Assembly (NCBI GenBank): GCA_963680875.1
Contig: OY804586.1
Coordinates: 54,160,203-54,224,202, forward strand
Length of the DNA stretch: 64,000 bases
Reading direction: 5' to 3'
DNA from: Bathymodiolus brooksi
Lineage: Eukaryota > Mollusca > Bivalvia > Mytilida > Modiolidae
The notes under the pieces are model-generated. The model was given only the letters and a program-made list of their open reading frames with translations, made no database searches and was not told the origin of the DNA. Made by a program: the position numbers and the translations under genes. Positions 32,190 to 41,800 of the stretch are shown here, one piece after another. Each line of letters begins with the position of its first letter. Positions within the stretch are counted from its first letter, which is position 1.

Positions 32190-32877
32190 TCCTTTGATTT
32201 GGCCAGAAACACTAAATCGCAGCCGTCAATCAAACCCTCACTTCACGTACCTGCATGCACTACAATCAAACATTTGCCCTTGGCCGAAGTTTTTTTGGAG
32301 GCATCAGAGCCATCATTCGAAAACCACATATAATCTGTGCAGTGATTTTTGTTTCAGCCATGTTTCATCCAGGTACACGATATCATACCCTGCTTCCCTA
32401 AAAGATTTGATCTTTCTCAGATAATTACACCTATCATTGATAATAGACACTTGGTCGTACAGAACTCTTCGATTATCACCTATATAGTTATAAGTATATC
32501 CAAGATCAATGAGTGTTAGAGTAAGTTTAGACTGATATTTTACTAGAATCTTTTATTTCCTTATGTATTATTGAGACGGTCGGGGCAATTTTCCGTGAAT
32601 ATAAACCGTGGATTGTTCTATTAATAACAATGATCAAAGTCGTCCAAAATTTTAGCTCTTTCTTTGGGTCTATTTGACTTACAAGGCCTCTTACCATTCA
32701 TAGTACGGTGCACTGAAGTGTAAGACACACCCAAAGCTTTAGATGTCCTTTGATATACTCTATCAAATGAGACAATTGGCTTCTTCGTCGCCTTTTCCTT
32801 ACTAAAACAGGCAAACAACTTTTTTACAAACTATGGCATACCGGAGATAAGTCCGACGTTTTACCCATTTTACAAAA
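32190..32877 (-). pseudogene. DDE transposase fragment (minus-strand copy)
   Basis: From the ATG near 32877 the minus strand reads MGKTSDLSPVCH. A one-base change in an A-run (near 32820) then breaks the frame. It resumes as LFACFSKEKATKKPIVSFDR and TSKALGVSYTSVHRTMNGKR. A further shift falls near 32630. This copy keeps the correct frame at two places where the 8872-9646 copy is broken: YNYIGDN (about 32480) and SEGLIDGCDLVFLAKSKD (about 32240-32195). It lacks everything after that block. The two copies were therefore inactivated independently. Confidence 0.65.
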
Positions 32878-33195
32878 AATGCAAAATATAACAATAATTT
32901 ATGAGAGAAATGCTTGTCAGTTTCGTCTAAAGTACACGTGGCTGAGAGAAAGATTGTACAGGTAAGATACCGGACGTACGGATGGCTCTTCTATAAAGTA
33001 CATCTACCCCCACCCGAAAAATGACAACAAAATAGGAACAAAATGCAAAATTTCATCGGAGTGCAGCCTCAGCTAAAACAATAAGAAGCATTACAATAAC
33101 ATTTTTAGTTAGCACTCTCGTTTATTTTTCTGCTCAAAAATCTATAGTTTAAAAGATATTTGGATTTTTCGTTATCCTAATAATTTTTTTTTACT
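32190..33195 (-). mobile_element. Tc1-mariner/IS630-like DNA transposon remnant, copy 2
   Basis: This is the reverse complement of the element at 8530-9551, including its upstream non-coding leader (GAGTGCAGCCTC at 33059, ACGTACGGATGGCTCTTC near 32974). The homology ends at CATCCTTTGATTTGGCC (32189), exactly where copy 1 continues with GGATGGTGACC, so this copy is truncated inside the transposase. It is present again at 56185-57190 because of the 23.7-kb duplication. Confidence 0.65.
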
Positions 33196-34984
33196 ATATC
33201 TGTGATATCTACGTTTTCGTGAAATACATGACGGTATTTTAACATTTATCTATACAGTTTAGAATATATTACTTAATATAGGAAGCCATTGCCCGTGATT
33301 ATATTATGATAGTAGATTTTATATCTATTTATTCAATCAGTCACTAACACCACTAACGTTGTGAGTTAATCAGATGTTTAATTTACTTCCTGTATGTGAT
33401 AAGTAATAGTTATGCCACGGCTTTCTTAGTTTAACCGTTTAACTCGGGAAACCGTGGTATAAATGAAAGCCATGCAATATCACATCTAGGTCATTGATTA
33501 TTGAACGCCTCTCTGATAGTATACAATTATTGCCTTTTAATGAGGTCTACTCAAATAATGATTGATTGACCGAGGCCAGCGCCCAAGTTTAATCAATCAT
33601 TGACCAGGTCCGTCAACAGTCTATTCAACAACATAGGCTACAATACGGGAGTTCGGAGTTAGAAAGTCTTTTGTGAAGGAGGTAAAATAGTACTATTTAT
33701 ATTTCCCGCCGTTGGACGTTTATTCAAAATGGCTGGTTTTACTCTGTATTATGTTCCTTTCAATTGAACATCGATGCAGGAAAATATATATAAAAAAAAC
33801 ACCTACAGCTATTTATGTATTCTTTCTAATATGACAAATAACAATTGGTTTGTCTGTATATTATGTTACTGTAAATCTAACATTGATACAGGGAAAATAC
33901 CTTCGTAAGAAAAAGAAATATGTTTCTTTTAATGTGACAAATAAAATCATAAAATGTCAAATAAATATATATTTTTTTCATAAAGCAGCCAATTTTACAC
34001 CTGAAATCTACGGTAGCTAAATTTGAACATTGTCATTACATCCGATGTGGTGATACTGCACAATATAGCAAAGTTTCTTTATCTGCAGTTTCAGTTTCTG
34101 ATGAATAATCCTAATCTAGCCAGGCAATGGTCAGTGATAACATAGAATATGAAATTAACACGCAATCACCACCAATAAGGTTTAAAAGTGAAAACTTTTT
34201 CTCTGCTGATAATGACAGCTATTTGTAGCAAAGGGCGGCAGCCATCTTACAAAAGTGTCCGAAAATGAGACCTGGATGTACACCTTATGTACTCTTCACG
34301 ACAAAAAGCTAGACACAGGACATAACTCGTCCCCTAACTCCGAACTGTGGTATTGTTTTATCATTTTTCAAGATTATTTAAATATTAAAATATTGAAATT
34401 TTTTGAAAATTTTGAAATTTTATATGAATTTTTAAAAATAAATTTAAATTTAATTTTTTTTGAAAATTTTGACCTTTTTTGCAATTTGATGGGCCGACTG
34501 GAAATTAAATCTCGTCTGGTTGGACAACGTTGAAACACCGAATAGACAATAGACAAATATAGACACAAGCCCGAATATACCTCACGCGAGGTGTACTCAC
34601 TCTGAGGTAGAGTTGAGAAAATGCTGTTTAGGCCAATCAGAAAAAAAGCGAAATTCCTTATTATTTAATAATAATAAATACAGCCCTGATTTAAAGTGTG
34701 CAATATCTGGTATCTGCATGTATTATTTCATACTTCTTACATTCTGGTATCTAAACCATAAAAGGACCAAAGAAAAATAATGCATTCATGTTACCGATGA
34801 TTTAACACCATCCCTATCCATCTTTATACATGTCATTCCGTGCAGATATCGGAGGGAGGGTGTCATCCCGGGGATCTTGTATTAGACTCATTATATAGTA
34901 ATTTCAACAATAGATTGGAGACAATAACAAAAAGAGGAATATACATTTTACTCTCTTATTCTTGCTTTTGGTGAAAATTAATTT
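33196..34984. other. AT-rich DNA, no supported gene
   Basis: Two small inverted repeats occur. GCCACGG...CCGTGG lies around 33414-33452, and AATGATTGATT / AATCAATCATT at about 33556 and 33590. Low-complexity AAATTTT tracts fill 34375-34470 and produce spurious frames. The same segment is present at 57191-58979. Confidence 0.5.
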
Positions 34985-35295
34985 AACTGCATTGGTAGCA
35001 TAATGGTTAGCCTGCTCGTCTCGAGTGCGGTAGATTGTGGGTTCGAGCCCCGGTCGGGTCAAACCAAACAGTATAACATTGGTATTTGTTGCTTCTCTGC
35101 TAAGCACGCAGCATTAAGGAGAAAGAGCAAAGACTGGTTGGCCCGGAATCAGAATAATGTGTCCGAGTGGAGTGACATGTCTACCCGTGGACACTAGCAC
35201 TAAGGTCTAGAACAAAGCAGACCTCATCATCATCTCATCGCATGACATGGCTGAAAAATTGCTGAATTGGCGTTAAGCAATAATCACTCACTGAA
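34985..35295 (+). mobile_element. tRNA-derived SINE
   Basis: The head resembles a tRNA with a polymerase III A box (TGGTAGCATAATGG, 34993-35006) and B box (GGGTTCGAGCCC, 35039-35050), the right spacing for an internal promoter. The 5' acceptor strand does not pair with the 3' side (CGGTCGGGTC), so it is tRNA-derived, not a tRNA gene. A non-tRNA body follows. The tail includes GAATTGGCGTTAAGCAATAA and TCACTCACTG, similar in style to conserved 3' domains of molluscan SINEs. There is no poly-A tail. I cannot name the family with certainty. Confidence 0.65.
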
Positions 35296-35520
35296 AATGA
35301 ATTAACATATATTGTAATACTTAATTTTATGACATACACTTTTTTCTTGGTTAGGAGTATGTGGCTGTGTGGGAAATGCTTTGCTCTAAATCCTCCTCAA
35401 CAAGAAACATGTGCATGTGGTGTCAGTATGTAGTTTACCATAGTTATGATTACTTATTCTTTCCTTCCAATATTTTGGTACCAACTCTTTAGACCAATGT
35501 AGACGTTAGGAAAACTTGAG
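35296..35520. other. AT-rich spacer
   Basis: No feature is recognised between the SINE and the 42-bp repeat region. Confidence 0.4.
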
Positions 35521-35790
35521 TTGTATTATTCTAGAACCAGGATTATCGCTGACTGCATATTATTGTATATCAATAAAGATCAAATTATCGCCGACTATAT
35601 CAATAGAACCAAGATTATTGATGACTGTATATCATTGTATATAAATAGAACCAAGATTAGCACTGACTATGTTGATAGGACCAATATGATCGCTGACTGT
35701 ATATCGTTGTATGCCGATAGAACAAAGATGATCGCTGACTGTATATCATTGTATGCCGATAGAACAAAGATGATCGCTGACTGTATATCA
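35521..35790 (+). repeat. 42-bp and 30-bp coding-like tandem repeat
   Basis: The unit ATGATCGCTGACTGTATATC plus TTGTATGCCGATAGAACAAAG (42 bp) is repeated, with older diverged units of 30 or 42 bp before it. It lies in a 155-codon plus frame (to 35988) that yields the 14-residue repeat MIADCISLYADRTK and variants such as IINDCISLYINRTK. Unit lengths are multiples of three throughout, so the frame is kept. The frame has no recognised domain beyond the repeat, and its first codon at 35521 is not an ATG. The same region is present at 59516-59785. Confidence 0.6.
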
Positions 35791-36489
35791 GTATGGAAAG
35801 ACAGTTTAAACAGTGATTGTCAACAAAGCCGACAATATCAAAACAGAACGAACAACCACCTCTCACCTCAAAAAATTGCACATAAAAAAACACAAGATAT
35901 GACGATGAAAATCAAAGTCCTGGTTTTGGACAGGCAGAAAAATATATTGAAGAATATCAATCAGATGTACACAATATTTCAATTTTAAATGGTTTCTAGA
36001 TGAGTTTGAATATACCAAATGTATAGTCAGAATTCGTAAATCGAAGAAGGACAGAACGCAATGGGCAAAAGGAAAAGGACAAGCAACGATCTACAAAACA
36101 TACGCATAATTCTAAAGATCGAGTAACACGAACCCCACTAATATGAGGGTGCACTCAGGTGCTCTGGAAGGGTAAGTCGTTCCTGCTCCACTAGTGGCAC
36201 CTGTAGTGTCAATCTGGTTACAAAATGCGGTGATAAGTCATGAATGAGGAAAGGATAGGTAAGTGCTTACTACAAATGAAACTAATCATGTTACACGTAG
36301 TAAATGTCGACATTTCAACAGAAAGTTGCTAAATTTTGAATACTATCGCAAAAACAATCAATATTTAGCACATAATTATAGGTCTGAGATTTAACCAATT
36401 CTATTTATCTAATTTTTGTTTTGCAACATGGATAATAGTTTAATTGTCTTTAAATTAACATGACATTTGATATTTTTTTCTTCGCTTTA
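35791..36489. other. Non-repetitive spacer, no supported gene
   Basis: It contains the tail of the 42-bp-repeat frame (to 35988) and then AT-rich DNA that could be intron in front of the exon-like cassette. No other feature is seen. Confidence 0.4.
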
Positions 36490-36960
36490 AGACCAAGGGA
36501 CACGACGAAAAAGAATTGTCATCAAAAATCAACAAAACCTTGAACGTGCAGTAGAGTGTGTGGCAATAAATCCAAATAATCATAAACTGACTGGTACGTA
36601 AAGGATTTTCAGTTATTATTTTATAGAGTATAACGTATGTTGATGGTTTGGTTTGGTTTGGTTAATGTTGTTCAGCACCATTTTGAACAATATTTCAGTT
36701 ATATCGTGGCGATCACGACCACGACAGCCCCTGGTATGTTGATTGCCATCAATAATCAACAAAACCTTCAACGTGCAGTAGAGCGTGAAGCATTAAATCC
36801 AAATGATTATAAACTGACTGGTACGTAAAAGATTGTCAGTTATAAGTTTATAGAGTATAACGTATGTTGATGGTTTGGTTTGGTTAATGTTGTTTAGCAC
36901 CATTGTGAACAATATTTCAGTTATATCGTGGCGATCACGACCACGACAACCCCTAGTATG
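36490..36960 (+). repeat. Tandemly duplicated exon-like cassette, 227-bp period
   Basis: Two copies encode related peptides: IVIKNQQNLERAVECVAINP with NNHKLTG, and LIAINNQQNLQRAVEREALN with PNDYKLTG. Each ends at the same place in a splice-donor-like ACTG|GTACGTAA (GT at 36594 and 36821). The first is preceded by a pyrimidine-rich TTTTTTTCTTCGCTTTAAG acceptor-like tract. The intron-like spacers (TAGAGTATAACGTATGTTGA, GGTTTGGTT, CACCATT-TGAACAATATTT, ATCGTGGCGATCACGACCAC) are also duplicated. A third partial copy ends at about 36960. The NLERAVE sequence is reminiscent of the start of a pipsqueak-type helix-turn-helix, but the match is short. Confidence 0.5.
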
Positions 36961-36990
36961 TTGATGGAGAACGTTTAATTCTTCATTAAA

Positions 36991-37278
36991 ATGTCAATCG
37001 ATATCACTTCTCGTTGGAAGCAAAAAGATAAGTATCAATGCTCGAAATCTACTTTATATTTAGATGTGTGTTGCATCCATCTTTTCGCTGGGCGACACAC
37101 TAACCTATATAGCGAGCCCGTATGGGGTCAGTTCACGATTAATATGTTCAACCGACCAATCAGCAATGAGTCTACCAAGTCTTTGGGTATCAAAGGAGAG
37201 TACACGCTAAGAGCAGCTGTTCGATTGATCAATGCTATATCTGTCTTCCTAATGATTGAACGGGCAAAGAAGAATTAA
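36991..37278 (+). CDS. Unrecognised 92- to 95-codon open frame
   Basis: The frame runs to TAA at 37276, with MSIDITSRWKQKDKYQCSKS at its start and ESTKSLGIKGEYTLRAAVRL near its end. Composition is less AT-driven than the surrounding frames. It follows the exon-like cassette on the same strand, so it could be a terminal exon of the same gene. An AG acceptor is not obvious. No domain is recognised. It is repeated at 60986-61273 without change. Confidence 0.25.
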   Translation: MSIDITSRWKQKDKYQCSKSTLYLDVCCIHLFAGRHTNLYSEPVWGQFTINMFNRPISNESTKSLGIKGEYTLRAAVRLINAISVFLMIERAKKN

Positions 37279-38519
37279 AGCTATCATGTTTAAGCCCTTT
37301 GGGTTTATTGCTCCCAAAACTTTAAATTATTTGGCTTTTCAATCTTTTGATTTTGAGCTTACCCGATGAAGGTTCTTCCAGAAAGGCGTCGTGCGTACTA
37401 AATGTGATTTTTACGTTTTTATTACATGTTGCTAAATGTTAGTGTATCGCCACAGAATATTTGTTTTAAATATAAACATCTAATTTTAATTAGGTTGTAA
37501 TGATCGACATTATAACCAATCACAACAATACGAACCAATTATTTGTTGTCAAACGTCAAACGTCAAATCTTACCTTGTTGAACATATATGACAACGAAGA
37601 TGTCAATGAAAATATGATTCCATACACACAAATATGCCTTATTTATCCTTCGATTTACGGATTCTGATTACCCATTTGATATCTTCAAACTCTTCTTAAC
37701 CGGTTAATACGATACCAACCGTTCCTTCCTGATATATCATGCTCTATGGAAAACACACTTGATTCTCTGTGAACAATTATTATTATTGTATTATTATTAT
37801 TATTAGTAGTAGTAGTATGCCAATGATATATAGCACTATTAAACCTCAACACCATGCTGGTCTAATACAAAACACACGTCTTCACCATCTTATCGAATCG
37901 TAACTACACACCGTAGTTTCGCCATGGAATAGCTGAAACATTCTCGTGGTGTTAAATTTTAATCACTCTCTTACTAAGAGGGAAGGTACAGACCCCCTAA
38001 AACCAGCTTAACCCCGCATTTTTATTGAAGTGCCTGTATCTAGACAAGAAAGTGAGCGGTCATGTATGTGTATGTTAGATGTATCGCATTTCCCTCTTTC
38101 TGTGATTTTTCTATCGGTTTGTGGGAAAGTTCCGACAATGTGGTATGTTTTTGTTTTTCATTTATAACTCGCTATGCAATGTATATTTAATTGATGATTC
38201 ATGTATATTGTTATTAGGTACCACAAAGTATTCTGATAGAAATGCAGACCATATTTCCCCAGCCAGTGATTACCAGTCAAATCTTGAGAACTTGCCTTGG
38301 ATATATTTTGTTTTGTTTGTTTGTTTGTTTGTTTGTTTTTGTTTTTTTTTTTTTTTTTTTTTTAAATAAACCTACTCACAAGAAATATATTCCTTGTTTT
38401 TGAACATTATGCATGGATATGGTTTTTCCATCTCCTCTTTATCATGATACATAGGTCTACTTGTACTCCAATATATTATGTGATTTTCAATAAAGGAAGC
38501 ACTTTTTGTTCACATAAAT
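37279..38519. other. AT-rich DNA with microsatellites
   Basis: No gene is seen. A (TTA)n/(TAG)n microsatellite lies at about 37780-37818, and a (TTTG)n plus poly-T tract at about 38308-38363. The poly-T tract differs between the duplication copies: copy 2 has a G interruption at about 62347. Confidence 0.6.
38308..38363. repeat. (GTTT)n and poly-T microsatellite
   Basis: Five to six GTTT units are followed by a long T-run. In copy 2 (62303-62358) the T-run is interrupted by a G. This makes it a usable marker for telling the copies apart. Confidence 0.85.
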
Positions 38520-38790
38520 GATTGTTTTAAATGTTGATGTACTATGTGTAATCATAATGTTAATGGTACAATGTGTACCATGGATGGTGTTAATATTGTA
38601 ATGTGTACCATGTATGGTGTTTATATTATGATACAGTACGTGCTGTGTGTGTTGTTAACATTGTGAAATATATTATCTGTGATGTTGATATTAAAATGTG
38701 TACTTGGTGTTGTGTTACTATTATAATGTGTACTAAGTGTAATATTAATGATGTAGTATGTATTATGTATATTGTTGGTTTAAAGAATTT
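38520..38790. repeat. Degenerate GT/AT-rich tandem repeat
   Basis: Words such as GTTAATATTGTAATGTGTAC, CATG-ATGGTGTT and ATAATGTGTAC recur every 35-55 bp. The array is decayed, with no constant period. An open frame at 38603-38827 is simply this repeat translated. The same sequence is present at 62515-62785. Confidence 0.55.
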
Positions 38791-38878
38791 AATATACACC
38801 CCTCCCCTCCATTTTTGTCCACTTTAATACTAGAAGGGAGATAACTCTTTTTTATATTTATCTTTGGATCTAGTTTTT

Positions 38879-41800
38879 AGTTCAACTATTGCCATCACTT
38901 GGCGTCCGTCGTCTGTCGTCTGTTGTCTGTCGTCTGTAAACTTTTCACATTTCAAGCTTCTTATCCGAAACCACTGGGCCAATTGGAACCAGGAATGTAC
39001 CTTGGAAGGTCCTCTACAACTAATGAACTGACTGAACCCAAACTGTAAATGAATGATCATTGGAATGTCCTTTACCAAGTTACTGTTTTATATGCCGATC
39101 GGAAATCCAAGATGGCCACCACCGCAATACATACATTAACATTGACCCCTATGGGAAAATGTTCAAATGCCTTCTTCTCGGAAACTACAAATATGATTAA
39201 CGCCAAACTGTACATGAATGTTCATTGGATGGTCCTCTACAAATTGAACGTTTTTTGTTCCGATATGAAATCCAAAATGGCGGCTACGGCAGGACTTAAT
39301 TTAACATTGGACCCTATGGGAAAAATGTTTCAAAACGCTTCTTCTCTGAAACCACTTGGACAGTTGCAAGCAAACTGCCCAGGAATGATCATTGGCAAGT
39401 CCTCTACAAATTTTATGTTTTTTTTGCTGATCGGAAATCCAAGATGGCCGCCACCGCAATACATATATTAACATTGGACCCTATGGGAAAATGTTCAAAT
39501 GCCTTCTTCTCAGAAACTACAAATATGATTAAAGCCAAACTGTACCAGAATGTTCATTGGATGGTCCTCAACAAATTGTACGTTTTTTGTTCCGATATGA
39601 AATCCAAAATGGCGGCTACGGCAGGACTTAATTTAACATTGGACCCTATGAGAAAAATGTTTCAAAACGCTTCTTCTCTGAAACCACTTGGACAGTTGAA
39701 ACCAAACTGCCCAGGAATGATCATTGGAAGGTCCTCTACAAAGTTTATGTTTTTTTTATGTCGATCGGAAATGCAAGATGGCCGCCACCGCAATACATAG
39801 ATTAACATTAGACCCTATTAGAAAATGTTCAAATGCCTTCTTCTCTGAAACCACTTGGACAGTTGAAACCAAACTGCCCAGGAATGATCATTGGAAGGTC
39901 CTCTACAAAGTTTATGTTTTTTTTATGTCGATCGGAAATGCAAGATGGCCGCCACCGCAATACATAGATTAACATTAGACCCTATTAGAAAATGTTCAAA
40001 TGCCTTCTTCTCAGACACTACAAATATGATTAAAGCCAAACTGTACATGAATGTTCATTGGATAGTCCCCTACAATCTTAAGGTTTTTTGTTCCGATATG
40101 AAATTCAAAATGGCGGCTACGGCAGGACTTAGTTCAACATTGGACCCTATTGGAAAAATGTTTCAAAATGCTTCTTCTCTGAAACCACTTGGACAATTGA
40201 AACCAAACTGCCCAGGAATGATCATTGGAAGGTCTTCTACAAAGTGTCTGTTTTTTATGCCGATCAAAAATCCAAGATGGCTGCCACCGCAGGACATATA
40301 TTAACATTGTACCCTAAGGTAAAAATGTTCAAATGCCTTCTTCTCAGAAACTACAAATATGATTAACGCCAAACTATATATGAATGTTCATTGGATGGTC
40401 CTCTACAATCTTAAGGTTTTTTGTTCCGATATGAAATTCCAAATGGCGGCTACGGCAGGACTTAGTTCAACATTGGACCCTATTGGAAAAATGTTTCAAA
40501 ATGCTTCTTCTCTGAAACCACTTGGACAATTGAAACCAAACTGCCCAGGAATGATCATTGGAAGGTCTTCTACAAAGTGTCTGTTTTTTATGCCGATCAA
40601 AAATCCAAGATGGCTGCCACCGCAGGACATATATTAACATTGTACCCTATGTTAAAATGTTCAAATGCCTTCTTCTCAGAAACTACAAATATGATTAAAG
40701 CCAAATTGTACATGAATGTTCATTGGATGGTCCTCAACAAATTGTACGTTTTTTGTTCCGATATGAAATCCAAAATGGCGGCTACGGCAGGACTTAATTT
40801 AACATTGGACCCTATGGGAAAATGTTTCAAAACGCTTCTTCTCTGAAACCATTAGGACAATTGAAACCAAACTGACCAGGAATTATCATTGGCAGGTCTT
40901 CTACAAAGTGTATGTTTTTTTTATATCGATCGGAAATCCAAGATGGCCGCCACCGCAATACATAGATTAACATTGGACCCTATGGGAAAATGTTCAAATG
41001 CCTTCTTCTCAGAAACTACAAATATGATTAAAGCCAAACTGTACATGAATGTTCACTGGATGGTCCTCTACAAACTGTACGTTTTTTGCTCCGATATGAA
41101 ATTCAAAATGGCGGCTACGGCAGGACTTAGTTTAACATTGGACCCTAAGGGAAAAATGTTTCAAAACGCTTCTTCTCTGAAACCACTAGGAAAATTGAAA
41201 CCAAACTGCCCAGGAATGATCATTGGAAGGTCCTCTACAAATTTTATGTTTTCTATGCCGATTGGAAATCCAAGATGGCCGCCACCGCAATACATAGATT
41301 AACATTGGACCCTATGGGAAAATGTTCAAATGCCTTCTTCTCAGAAACTACAAATATGATTAACGCCAAACTGTACATGAATTTTCATTGGATGGTCCTC
41401 TACAAACTGTACGTTTTCCCCCACTAGGACAGTTGAAACCAAACTGCCCAGGAATGATCATTGGAAGGTCCTCTACAAATTTTTTGTTTTCTATGCCGAT
41501 CGGAAATCCAAGATGGCCGCCACCGCAGGACATATATTAACATTGGACCCTATGGGAAAATGTTCAAATGCCTTCTTCTCAGAAACTACATATATGATTA
41601 AAGCCAAACTGTACATGAATGTTCATTGGATGGCCCTCTACAATCTTAAGGTTTTTTGTTCCGATATGAAATTCAAAATGGTGGCTACGGCAGGACTTAG
41701 TTTTACATTGGACCCTATGGGAAAAATGTTTTAAAATGCTTCTTCTCTGAAACCACTTGGACAATTGAAACCAAACTGCCCAGGAATGATCATTGGAAGG

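Noticed and set aside
34374..34533. Overlapping open frames in the AAATTTT tract
   Set aside because: Low-complexity AAATTTT sequence produces Phe/Lys/Asn-rich frames on both strands.
34989..35060. Functional tRNA gene
   Set aside because: A and B boxes are present but the acceptor strands do not pair, and a SINE body follows. It is tRNA-derived, not a tRNA.
36991..37278. Confident assignment of this open frame to a known family
   Set aside because: No motif was recognised. It is kept only as a low-confidence unrecognised frame.
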